A stretch of 15,042 nt of DNA from Thermodesulfatator sp. Its GTDB lineage: Bacteria; Desulfobacterota; Thermodesulfobacteria; Thermodesulfobacteriales; Thermodesulfobacteriaceae. Below, one piece after another: positions 6,419 to 13,500 of this stretch. The notes beneath the pieces were generated by a model. The model saw only the letters and a list, made by a program, of their open reading frames with translations, was not told where the DNA came from and searched no databases. Each line of letters opens with the position of its first letter. The stretch's first letter is position 1. A program made the translations under genes and the position numbers. The stretch lies in the NCBI GenBank assembly GCA_003978075.1, contig QOAM01000036.1, positions 1-15,042 of the forward strand, given 5' to 3'.

Positions 6419-8140
6419 ATGCGTAATCAGGAAGTGGCCGAGGTCTTTCGCAAGGTGGCAGCCCTTCTCGAGATCAAGGGGGAAAACCCTTATCGGGTGC
6501 GGGCTTATCAGCGAGCGGCCCAAAACATAGAGGCCCTCACCCGGGATGTAGAAGAATTGGCCCGTCAGGGAAAGCTCACCCGCATCCCAGGGATCGGGGC
6601 CGATCTGGCTAGCAAGATTAAAGAGGTTCTAGAAACAGGTACCCTTTCCCTTTATGAAGAGTTGAAACGAGAGGTGCCGCCGGAACTCCTCAAGTTTCTG
6701 GAAATTCCCGGCCTGGGGCCTAAAAAGGCCAAGCTCATCTATGACACCCTGGGTATAAAGACCCTAGAAGAACTGGAGCGGGCCTGTCGGGAGCATAAAA
6801 TCGCCCGGCTTCCGGGAATGGGATACAAAACCGAGGAAAACATTCTCAAGGGACTACGTTTCCTCAAGGAAAAAATCGGAAGGAGACCCCTGGGAGAGGT
6901 GCTGCCCCTTTCCGAAGACCTTGTAAGTTATCTCCGAGAAAAGGCCCCGGTGGAGCGTATTGCGGTGGCGGGAAGTATCCGTCGCCGCCGGGAGACGGTT
7001 AAAGACATCGATATTCTGGTGACCTCTAAGCACCCTCACCAAGTCATGGAGATCTTTGTGAAGTATCCCCGGGCAATCGAAGTGTTGGCCCATGGAGAGA
7101 CCAAGACCAGCCTGCGGGTAAGTCCGGGCCTGCAAGTGGACCTGCGGGTGGTGGATCCGGAGTGCTGGGGAGCGGCTTTGGCCTACTTTACAGGATCTAA
7201 GGCCCACAACATCCGTATTCGGGAGTTAGGGGTCCAGCGAGGTCTCAAAATTAACGAATACGGTATTTTTCGAGGTGACCAACGCATCGGGGGCCGAGAG
7301 GAAGAGGAGGTCTTCGCTGCGGTAGGACTCCCGTGGATCCCTCCCGAACTGAGGGAGGATCGGGGAGAGATCGAGGCAGCTCAGGAAGGTCGTCTCCCTC
7401 AGCTAGTAGGCTATGAAGAGATACAAGGGGATGCCCATGTGCATTCCAAGTACAGCGATGGTCACTCCAGTCTCGAGGAAATAGCGGCCTTCGCGGAATC
7501 CCTGGGACTTTCTTGGGTGGGCGTTTGTGACCATTCTCAGGGTCTCAAAGTGGCTGGAGGTGTACCGGTAGAGGTCCTCATGGAGAAAAAACGGGCTATT
7601 GAGGATTTTAACCGGCGTTCGAAGAGGGTAAAACTCATCTTTGGCGCGGAGGTAGACATTCGCTCCGACGGTACGCTGGACTATCCGGACGAGGTATTGG
7701 CGGAGCTCGAATTGGTCATTGCCGCCATACATACCGGTTTTCAGCAATCCGAGGAACAAATCACCTCCCGAGCGGTAGCTGCCCTTTCCCATCCCTTGGT
7801 CCACGTCTTGGCCCACCCCACGGGTAGGCTCCTCGGAGAAAGGGAACCCTATGCCCTAGACCTCAAGAAGGTCATTGAAACGGCGGCCCGATACGGTAAG
7901 GCCTTAGAGATTAACGCCTTTTACAATCGCCTTGATCTCAACGATGTGCATGCTCGGGCAGCTAAAGAGGCCGGAGTAAAGCTTCTTATAGGAACCGATG
8001 CCCATCTTGCCGACCAGATGGCCCAGATCCACTTGGGCACCGCGGTGGCCCGCCGAGCTTGGTGCGAAAAGGAAGATGTGCTAAATACCTTAGCATATGA
8101 AGAATTCAAGGCCTGGCTCCACAAGGTGAGAGAAAAATGA
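6419..8140 (+). CDS. polX: DNA polymerase X with C-terminal PHP domain
   Basis: The 573 residues have the full bacterial PolX layout. Helix-hairpin-helix motifs lie at IPGIGADL (56-63), IPGLGPKK (96-103) and LPGMGYKT (131-138). The polymerase beta-type palm has GSIRRRRETVKDIDIL (185-200) with catalytic D196 and D198 and the third carboxylate D241 in QVDLRVV. The PHP domain from about 335 shows DAHVHSKYSDG, CDHS, GAEVDI, AAIHTG, AHPTG and GTDAHLADQM, all metal ligands present. Such enzymes fill gaps in base excision repair, and the PHP domain supplies 3'-5' exonuclease activity in studied homologues. It is cytoplasmic. GAGGAG precedes the ATG, and its stop overlaps the next start by four bases (ATGA). 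Confidence 0.96.
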   Translation: MRNQEVAEVFRKVAALLEIKGENPYRVRAYQRAAQNIEALTRDVEELARQGKLTRIPGIGADLASKIKEVLETGTLSLYEELKREVPPELLKFLEIPGLGPKKAKLIYDTLGIKTLEELERACREHKIARLPGMGYKTEENILKGLRFLKEKIGRRPLGEVLPLSEDLVSYLREKAPVERIAVAGSIRRRRETVKDIDILVTSKHPHQVMEIFVKYPRAIEVLAHGETKTSLRVSPGLQVDLRVVDPECWGAALAYFTGSKAHNIRIRELGVQRGLKINEYGIFRGDQRIGGREEEEVFAAVGLPWIPPELREDRGEIEAAQEGRLPQLVGYEEIQGDAHVHSKYSDGHSSLEEIAAFAESLGLSWVGVCDHSQGLKVAGGVPVEVLMEKKRAIEDFNRRSKRVKLIFGAEVDIRSDGTLDYPDEVLAELELVIAAIHTGFQQSEEQITSRAVAALSHPLVHVLAHPTGRLLGEREPYALDLKKVIETAARYGKALEINAFYNRLDLNDVHARAAKEAGVKLLIGTDAHLADQMAQIHLGTAVARRAWCEKEDVLNTLAYEEFKAWLHKVREK

Positions 8141-8946
8141 GGGCAGAGTTGTTACGTCTTATAGGTGAAGCTCCTCCAGAGGTGCGGGAGATCCTGGTGC
8201 GTTTTGCGGAATGGGTGGAAAAAGAGATCGGAGAGCGCCTTACCAAGCGGGATTTTGAGGCCTTTGAAAGGCGTTTTGAGGCCTTCGCTGAACGCACCGA
8301 GGAGAACTTCCGTCGGGTCTGGGAAACCCTCGATCGCCTCACCGAGCGGGTAGATCAGCTCACCGAGCGCCTGGATCGCCTCACCGAGCGGGTAGATCAG
8401 CTCACCGAGCGCCTGGATCGCCTAGCGGAGAGGCAGGAAACCTTTGAGAGAGAGACCCAAGAGAACTTCCGTCGGGTCTGGGAAACCCTCGATCGCCTCA
8501 CCGAGCGGGTAGACAGGCTGGTCGAGCAGGTGGAAAAACTCACCCGGGGCTTACAGCGCACCCGAGAAGAGGTAGGAGGTTTGGCCCGCAGTGTGGCCTA
8601 CGCTTTAGAAAACGAGGCCTATCGTTATCTTCCATCCTTTCTCCAAGAACGGCTGGGTTACCAGGTGGTGGACCGCTTCGTGCGCACCTATCTCAACGGA
8701 GAAGAAATAGATATCTTCGGTAAGATCCGCAAGGATGGGCAAGAGCTCTTTTTGGTGGGAGAGGCTGTTCTCAAACTAGACGATCGGGAAAAGCTGCGCC
8801 TGGTGTGGCGAAAAGTAGAGATAGTAAAGGAGGAATTCGGAGGAGAGGTCCTTCCGGTAATCGTGACGCACATGGCCCATCCGGAGGTCCTGGAAAGGGC
8901 GCGAAAGGTCGGTATCCTCGTGGTTCAGAGTTTCGAATGGATTTAA
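8137..8946 (+). CDS. Coiled-coil protein with PD-(D/E)XK nuclease-like C-terminus (COG5493/DUF3782-like)
   Basis: This is a 269-residue protein. An N-terminal helical segment (1-55) is followed by heptad repeats (about 55-145), including tandem copies of DRLTERVDQLTERL, and a C-terminal alpha/beta domain from about 150. The latter has the layout of the COG5493/DUF3782 restriction-endonuclease-like group: LENEAYRYLPSFL, then EEIDIFGK (D192) and LFLVGEAVLKL (E209). The usual lysine after GEA appears replaced by Val211, with K213 two residues later, so catalysis is uncertain. Function in this family is unknown. It overlaps polX by four bases, so the two are probably translationally coupled. The repeats are listed separately. 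Confidence 0.82.
   Translation: MRAELLRLIGEAPPEVREILVRFAEWVEKEIGERLTKRDFEAFERRFEAFAERTEENFRRVWETLDRLTERVDQLTERLDRLTERVDQLTERLDRLAERQETFERETQENFRRVWETLDRLTERVDRLVEQVEKLTRGLQRTREEVGGLARSVAYALENEAYRYLPSFLQERLGYQVVDRFVRTYLNGEEIDIFGKIRKDGQELFLVGEAVLKLDDREKLRLVWRKVEIVKEEFGGEVLPVIVTHMAHPEVLERARKVGILVVQSFEWI
8302..8513 (+). repeat. Two exact 53-bp direct repeats inside the coiled-coil gene
   Basis: The stretch 8302-8354 is repeated without a mismatch at 8461-8513, an offset of 159 bases that keeps frame. It encodes ENFRRVWETLDRLTERVD-type coiled coil in both copies. Nucleotide identity including third positions points to recent duplication or gene conversion rather than only protein-level heptad similarity. 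Confidence 0.93.
8332..8415 (+). repeat. Tandem 42-bp repeat, two exact copies
   Basis: The units 8332-8373 and 8374-8415 are identical, and the first seven bases of a third copy follow (8416-8422). Each encodes the 14-residue double heptad DRLTERVDQLTERL. The unit length is a multiple of three and of a heptad pair, so gain or loss would lengthen or shorten the coil without a frameshift. Confidence 0.93.
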
Positions 8947-8956
8947 GGGGGCAGGC

Positions 8957-9235
8957 ATGGCCAAGAAGCGCGTCCATGTTTGGATCTCTGGGAAGGTGCA
9001 AGGGGTATGGTTCCGATCCTATACCAAAAAGGAGGCAGATCGCCTAGGGGTAAAGGGCTGGGTGCGCAATCTTCCAGACGGCCGGGTGGAGGCCGTATTT
9101 GAAGGCGAGGAAGGGGCGGTGGAAGCTATGGTGCGCTGGTGTCACACAGGTTCCCCTCTTTCCCGGGTCACCGGAGTAGAGGTCCAGGAAGAAATCTATA
9201 CAGGAGAATTCCAAGACTTTAGTATACGGTATTGA
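8957..9235 (+). CDS. acyP: Acylphosphatase
   Basis: The 92-residue protein matches the usual size of acylphosphatases, small cytoplasmic enzymes that hydrolyse acyl phosphates such as acetyl phosphate or 1,3-bisphosphoglycerate. The signature SGKVQGVWFR contains the phosphate-binding R20, and GWVRNLPDGRVEAVFEG contains the catalytic N38. The C-terminal FSIRY is also typical. A GGGGG site lies a few bases before the ATG. It sits ten bases after the coiled-coil gene and one base before the M20 peptidase, so it is inside the operon. Confidence 0.96.
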   Translation: MAKKRVHVWISGKVQGVWFRSYTKKEADRLGVKGWVRNLPDGRVEAVFEGEEGAVEAMVRWCHTGSPLSRVTGVEVQEEIYTGEFQDFSIRY

Positions 9236-9236
9236 A

Positions 9237-10379
9237 ATGATCGATCCCGAGAGATTAAAACTTGAGTTCCTTACCTTGGCCCAGATTAACAGCCCTTCTC
9301 GTCGGGAAAAATCGCTGGCCCAGCACCTGGTGGCTACCTTTGAAGCCCTGGGAGGGGAATGTGTTTTTGATCATTCGACGGTCTATACCGAGTCCGAAGC
9401 TGGGAACCTCTTAGTAAAAATTCCCGGTACTTCTGGGACACCCCCGGTGCTTCTTTCAGCTCATCTAGATACCATTGAACCCACCCCTCAGGTTCGACCG
9501 GTGGTAGAAGAGGACTTGATTCGCAACGAAAAGCCCGGTCTGGTAGGGGCAGACGACAAGAGCGGGATAGCCCTTATTATTGAAGTGGTGCGGGCCCTTA
9601 AAGAAAGCCAAGTTCCCCATCCTCCGCTAGAGCTAGTCTTTACCACCTGTGAGGAAATAGGCCTCTTAGGAGCCCGGTATTTGGATTACAAGCTCTTGGA
9701 GGCCCGGTGGGGTCTTGTGCTGGATGCCGAAGATCCTCGGCGGGTGGTGGTACGAGCTCCGGAAGCTGTAAAGTTCAGCCTGCGGCTCCTGGGAAGGGCA
9801 GCCCATGCCGGGCTTGAGCCGGAAAAGGGCCTTAACGCCATCAAGCTTGTTGCTGAAGCCCTAATCAGACTCCCCTCCGGGCGCATCGACCCAGAGACCA
9901 CCCTCAACTTTGGTCTCATCAAGGGAGGTAAAGCCACCAATATTGTCCCGGAAGAAGTGGTGCTTGAGGGAGAGATCCGTAGCCATAACCTTCAAAAATT
10001 GGAAGAACTCTGGCAAGAGATCCAGGGAGTTTTTGCAGAAATCACTCGGGAAAAGGGGCCAGACGGTAGACCATGTTTCGAAGCCCGCAGAGAGGAGTTG
10101 TTTCCCTACTTTCATGTGCCGGAGGGCCATCCTCTCCTCCAGCTTCTCGCCCAGGCTGGCCGCCGGATAGGCTTGGAACTGGAATTCGCTAAGAGCGAAG
10201 GGGGCTCCGATGCCAATCTCTTCCACCGTCACGGCATCACCTGTGTAATTTTGGGAACCGGGATGCGCCGGGTGCATTCTCCCGAAGAGTACCTGGTGCT
10301 GGAAGACTTCTTCCTTTCCGCACGGCTGGTCTATGAATTCTTGGTCCTGGCTGCTCAAAACCCTTTGCAGGGCCTTTGA
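9237..10379 (+). CDS. M20 family metallopeptidase, peptidase T-like
   Basis: This cytoplasmic enzyme of 380 residues has two metal ions. Visible ligands and catalytic residues are H76 and D78 in SAHLDT, D106 in GADDKSG, catalytic E139 with E140 in TCEEIG, D163 in LDAED and H347 in RRVHSPEE. The dimerisation (lid) domain lies between about 175 and 290 with RAAHAG. The GADDKSGIA and SEGGSDANLF segments fit the PepT-like group of M20 proteins rather than succinyl-diaminopimelate desuccinylase. It would trim small peptides or deacylate amino acids; the exact substrate is unknown. The ATG lies one base after the acylphosphatase stop with no good ribosome binding site, suggesting coupling. Its 3' end overlaps comF by 47 bases. 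Confidence 0.92.
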   Translation: MIDPERLKLEFLTLAQINSPSRREKSLAQHLVATFEALGGECVFDHSTVYTESEAGNLLVKIPGTSGTPPVLLSAHLDTIEPTPQVRPVVEEDLIRNEKPGLVGADDKSGIALIIEVVRALKESQVPHPPLELVFTTCEEIGLLGARYLDYKLLEARWGLVLDAEDPRRVVVRAPEAVKFSLRLLGRAAHAGLEPEKGLNAIKLVAEALIRLPSGRIDPETTLNFGLIKGGKATNIVPEEVVLEGEIRSHNLQKLEELWQEIQGVFAEITREKGPDGRPCFEARREELFPYFHVPEGHPLLQLLAQAGRRIGLELEFAKSEGGSDANLFHRHGITCVILGTGMRRVHSPEEYLVLEDFFLSARLVYEFLVLAAQNPLQGL

Positions 10380-11031
10380 GGCCCTCTTCTTTCCGCCTCG
10401 TTGTTTAGTCTGTGGAAAGCCGATCAAGACCCCACCCTTGTGTAAGGATTGCCATACCCAGCTCCCCTGGAATAGAAACGCCTGTCCGCTTTGCGCCCGG
10501 CCCTACCCCCCGAAAGTACCGCCTCATCCCTGCGGCGAGTGTCTTGAACCCCGGGCCTTTGATCGGGTGGTAGCCCCCTTCAGGTACGAGCCTCCGGTCT
10601 CCCGATGGCTCAAGTCCCTGAAATTCCGTGAGAACTTCGTTTTAGCCCGAGATCTAGGACTCCTTTTGAAAGGGGCCCTGGCTGAAGAAGGCCCTTTCGA
10701 CCTAGTGATTCCGGTTCCTCTCTCCTCCAAAAGGAGGCGTGCGCGGGGGTTTAACCAGTCCGCCCTATTGGCGAGGTGGGCCTGGGGAAGTTTCCAAGAA
10801 ATCCTTTATCGCCAGAGGGATACTCGCCCCCAAAGCGAGCTTTCGGCAGCGGAAAGAAAACGCAACGTGCGCGGAGCCTTCGCTTTAAAGAAACCTTTAG
10901 ATCTTTCGGGAAAACACCTCTTGTTGGTAGATGATATCTTTACCACCGGAGCCACCGTGGAAGAATGTGCCCGGGTGCTAAAAGAGGCGGGAGCTTCCCG
11001 GGTAACCGTAGCGGTGGTGGCTCGGGCCTGA
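10333..11031 (+). CDS. comF: ComF family protein (phosphoribosyltransferase-like)
   Basis: This protein of 232 residues has the standard ComF layout. The N-terminal FFPPRCLVCGK is followed by four CxxC pairs (C24/C27, C37/C40, C51/C54, C67/C70) that bind zinc. The phosphoribosyltransferase-fold domain shows IPVPLS, RRRARGFNQSALLA and the PRPP-binding loop LLLVDDIFTTGAT (196-208). ComF is needed for DNA uptake in naturally competent bacteria and interacts with recombination or helicase proteins in studied cases; many non-competent bacteria keep a homologue (GntX). The start overlaps the M20 gene by 47 bases. The ATG at 10333 is the only candidate before the first Cys pair. Confidence 0.94.
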   Translation: MNSWSWLLKTLCRAFEALFFPPRCLVCGKPIKTPPLCKDCHTQLPWNRNACPLCARPYPPKVPPHPCGECLEPRAFDRVVAPFRYEPPVSRWLKSLKFRENFVLARDLGLLLKGALAEEGPFDLVIPVPLSSKRRRARGFNQSALLARWAWGSFQEILYRQRDTRPQSELSAAERKRNVRGAFALKKPLDLSGKHLLLVDDIFTTGATVEECARVLKEAGASRVTVAVVARA

Positions 11032-11034
11032 GCG

Positions 11035-12261
11035 ATGAAGGTAGCCCTTCTCCCCTATCTTGTGGAAAGTAGAGCCCCCCACCAGAACCTGGAACGCCTT
11101 AAGGCTTTGCTTTCCCGGGTCTCGGCTTCCTTAGCGGTGGCCCCAGAGCTAGCCTTGACCGGCTATGGTTCCCTTGAAAAGACCCCGAGCAGCCTGGAAT
11201 TTGCGGAGCTGGAATCTCTGGTTCGGAAAAAGAGAATTTCCCTTCTCTTGGGTCATCCGGTCCTCGGAAAAGAGGGGCTCCGGAACGGGGCCTGGCTGAT
11301 AGACTCAGAGGGGGCCCAAGTGGTGGCCGAGAAGGCGGCCCTCTTTCCAGGGCTCGATCTAGAAGAGGGGTTTAACCCCGGAGACCGGCGAGAGATCTTT
11401 GAGCTGGAAGAGGGACTCTGCGGAGGGGTGCTTCTCTGCTACGAGATCCGCTTTCCGGAGTTTGCTCGACAACTAGTGGCCCGAGGAGCCCAGGTAATCT
11501 TTGTTTTGGCCCAATGGCCTGTGGCTCGGGTGGAGCACCTTCGGACCTTGGCCCGGGCCCGAGCTGTGGAAAATCAGGTCTTTGTAGTGGTGGTCGGGGC
11601 CTTAGGCAAGGCCCGCAACATCCCCCTCGCCGGACTAGCCCTGGTCTTTTCTCCCTCGGGAGAAGTACTCCTCGAACTCCGAGAGCGCGAGGGAGTTTTC
11701 GAGATAGATCTCCGACCCGAGGCCCTGGTAAAAGCGCGTAATCTCTTCAACACCTCTGCCGTTCCCCCTCCTTCTTCTCCTGAGAAAAAAATTCGCCTGC
11801 TTCCCGATCTCCTTCAGGAGGTGAAGCGTCGCAGGGCCCTCGGACATCGCCTGGTTTTCACCAACGGCTGTTTCGACCTCCTTCACGCCGGGCATGTAAG
11901 TTATCTTTATGAAGCCCGCGCCTTAGGAGATTTTCTGGTGGTGGGATTGAATTCTGACGCCTCGGTGCGGCGTCTCAAGGGTCCAGAGCGCCCGATAAAT
12001 CCTGAAGGAGAGCGGGCTCGCGTATTGGCTTCTCTGGCCAGCGTAGATTATGTAGTCCTCTTCGAAGAGGATACCCCAGAGGCCCTTATCCGCGCCCTTC
12101 AACCCGATGTCTTGGTCAAGGGAGAGGATTGGCCGGAGGAAAAGATCGTAGGGGCCACCTTAGTAAAAAGTTACGGGGGAAAAGTGGTACGCATTCCCTT
12201 CCGCTATCGGGTTTCCACCACGGCCCTTATCCAGCGCCTGCGCAGGGGGCTAAGATCTTAA
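11035..12261 (+). CDS. Fusion: nitrilase-superfamily amidohydrolase + RfaE2-type heptose-1-phosphate adenylyltransferase
   Basis: Two complete-looking enzymes lie in one 408-residue frame. Residues 1-240 form a carbon-nitrogen hydrolase with the Glu-Lys-Cys triad: E38 in APELALTGY, K100 in AEKAALFPG and C135 in LLCYEIRFPE, with the later AGLALVFSPSGEVL. It resembles omega-amidase-type members. A short Pro/Ser linker (243-252) leads to residues 255-408, a cytidylyltransferase-fold domain with FTNGCFDLLHAGHVSYL (HxGH at 284-287), GLNSDASVRRLKG, LVKGEDW and STTALIQRL. These are marks of RfaE domain II, which makes ADP-heptose for LPS. In E. coli that domain is fused to a sugar kinase; a nitrilase partner is unusual. 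It starts three bases after comF. The two activities are inferred, not their coupling. Confidence 0.9.
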   Translation: MKVALLPYLVESRAPHQNLERLKALLSRVSASLAVAPELALTGYGSLEKTPSSLEFAELESLVRKKRISLLLGHPVLGKEGLRNGAWLIDSEGAQVVAEKAALFPGLDLEEGFNPGDRREIFELEEGLCGGVLLCYEIRFPEFARQLVARGAQVIFVLAQWPVARVEHLRTLARARAVENQVFVVVVGALGKARNIPLAGLALVFSPSGEVLLELREREGVFEIDLRPEALVKARNLFNTSAVPPPSSPEKKIRLLPDLLQEVKRRRALGHRLVFTNGCFDLLHAGHVSYLYEARALGDFLVVGLNSDASVRRLKGPERPINPEGERARVLASLASVDYVVLFEEDTPEALIRALQPDVLVKGEDWPEEKIVGATLVKSYGGKVVRIPFRYRVSTTALIQRLRRGLRS

Positions 12262-12274
12262 AGGAGGCAATGAA

Positions 12275-12949
12275 ATGGCAAAAAGACTTTCTTACCAGGA
12301 AGTCCTTCGAAAAATTCGGAAGATGGAAGATCTTTCTGGACTCGATCTTTCGGGGTTTAAATTGGAAAATCTCAACTTGAGTCTTTTAAAGATCCGTGGG
12401 ACCAACTTTACAGGGGCCCATCTTTACGGAATCAATTTTATCGGAGCAGATCTGGAAGAGGCTTGTTTCGAGGGAGCCTATGTAGCGGTAAGTAACTTCT
12501 TGGGGGCTAATCTCCAAAAAGCGGTTTTTCGCAAGGCAGATCTCGGGAATGCCTCTCTCAAAGGGGCCAATCTCACCGGAGCAGATCTGCGGGAAGCGGA
12601 CCTGGCTGCTGGAGACCTTAGCTTAGCCAACTTCCGGGGGGCCGACCTACGAGGGGCGCGGATTGAGGCCGTGGATGGTCAATTAGCTGACTTTGAGGGA
12701 GCCAACCTCGAGGGAGCTAACCTTCGCGGAAGTAGCTTTCAGCTAGCCAATTTCAACCGGGCCATCCTGCGCAGGGCCAATCTCATCCAAGTAGATCTTA
12801 CCGGAGCCAGACTAAGAGAAGCCGATCTTACCGAAGCCGATCTCATCGAGGCCTTCCTACGCGGGGCAGATTTCACCGCAAGTCGTACGGAGGGTATCCG
12901 TCTGCGGGGCGCTTTTTTGGAAAAAACCTCCGGTTTGCTGCTAGAATAA
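12275..12949 (+). CDS. Pentapeptide-repeat protein
   Basis: After a short helical N-terminus (about 1-17), most of the 224 residues follow the A(D/N)LXX pattern, for example GANLTGADLREADL and DLTEADLIEAFLRGADF. This repeat folds into a right-handed quadrilateral beta helix of roughly eight coils. Some family members (Qnr, MfpA) mimic DNA and protect gyrase, but most have no known role. There is no signal peptide, so it is probably cytoplasmic. AAGGAGG at 12261-12267, seven bases before the ATG, is the best ribosome binding site in this operon. The competing ATG at 12270 is in another frame. It is the last gene of the + strand run, 13 bases after the fusion gene. No hairpin-plus-T-run terminator is visible in 12950-13017. 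Confidence 0.92.
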   Translation: MAKRLSYQEVLRKIRKMEDLSGLDLSGFKLENLNLSLLKIRGTNFTGAHLYGINFIGADLEEACFEGAYVAVSNFLGANLQKAVFRKADLGNASLKGANLTGADLREADLAAGDLSLANFRGADLRGARIEAVDGQLADFEGANLEGANLRGSSFQLANFNRAILRRANLIQVDLTGARLREADLTEADLIEAFLRGADFTASRTEGIRLRGAFLEKTSGLLLE

Positions 12950-13017
12950 CCCCACAACCGACCCTAACACACGGTCTCGAGAAAGATTAGAGCCGTAACT
13001 CTCCACCCAAAGGGCGA

Positions 13018-13419
13018 TTAGATCTCCTCGAGAGAGAAGGGCTTGCAAAAGTGAATGGCTGGGTATCCCTCCGGACAAGGAAAGATAAAAATCATACGAT
13101 CCGGTGCGGAAACAACCGTAATGAATCGGGCATAGATGGCCTCTTTCAGTTCTTTTCTCAATGCCCCATCTAGACTTTTTCTTCCTTCCTCTACGGAGAG
13201 CTTAGCCTGAAAACACTTCAAGATCTTGTGAGGTCGGTAAACCTCTAGATGAAAACCTTCCAAAAAATGGCTAACTCTTCGATAAGCTTCCTCGATAGAC
13301 ACCAGAGTCATCTGGGAGATCTCTCCTAAATGATCACACAGGACGATAAACCTGCTCTTTGGATTCTCCTGAATTTGTTTCCCTTTTCTCGAAAGTTTTA
13401 CGGGATCGGTCCGCTCCAC
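13018..13419 (-). CDS. Unrecognised small protein (133 residues)
   Basis: I do not recognise this protein. It is soluble and rich in charged residues, with no signal peptide or membrane segment. Features are SRFIVLCDHLGEISQ near the start, a helical IEEAYRRVSHFLEGF, a basic middle containing KILKCFQAKLSVEEG, and a C-terminal stretch FITVVSAPDRMIFIFPCP that looks like paired beta strands. The GTG at 13419 has GGAGG upstream at good spacing; a TTG at 13437 is also in frame. It lies downstream of the DUF3365 gene on the same strand, after a candidate terminator, so it may be a weakly linked third gene of that unit. An overlapping + strand frame (13330-13566) is shorter and looks like nothing known. 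Confidence 0.65.
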   Translation of the reverse strand: MERTDPVKLSRKGKQIQENPKSRFIVLCDHLGEISQMTLVSIEEAYRRVSHFLEGFHLEVYRPHKILKCFQAKLSVEEGRKSLDGALRKELKEAIYARFITVVSAPDRMIFIFPCPEGYPAIHFCKPFSLEEI

Positions 13420-13445
13420 CTTCTTAGACCTCCGCAAAACTTGAG

Positions 13446-13470
13446 AAAAGAGACTAAACCCCTCTCTTTT
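13446..13470 (-). terminator. Candidate hairpin terminator or attenuator after the DUF3365 gene
   Basis: AAAAGAGA (13446-13453) and TCTCTTTT (13463-13470) form a perfect 8-pair stem around a nine-base loop. Read on the reverse strand, the 3' arm ends in TTTT followed shortly by another T run. It lies between the DUF3365 stop and the small reverse gene. The stem is AT-rich, so it may be weak or only partly terminating. Confidence 0.4.
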
Positions 13471-13500
13471 GAGTTTTTAGAGGTCTCACCGACAAAGACC

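Noticed and set aside
8302..8513. Possible CRISPR-like or mobile repeat array
   Set aside because: The repeats are in frame inside a gene, encode heptads, and have no unique spacers of even length.
9861..10427. 188-residue reverse-strand frame across the M20/comF junction
   Set aside because: It covers two well-supported forward genes and shows no domain signature.
12950..13017. Terminator between the pentapeptide gene and the convergent small gene
   Set aside because: Only a weak, mismatched stem (GGTCTC with GAGCC) and no T run.
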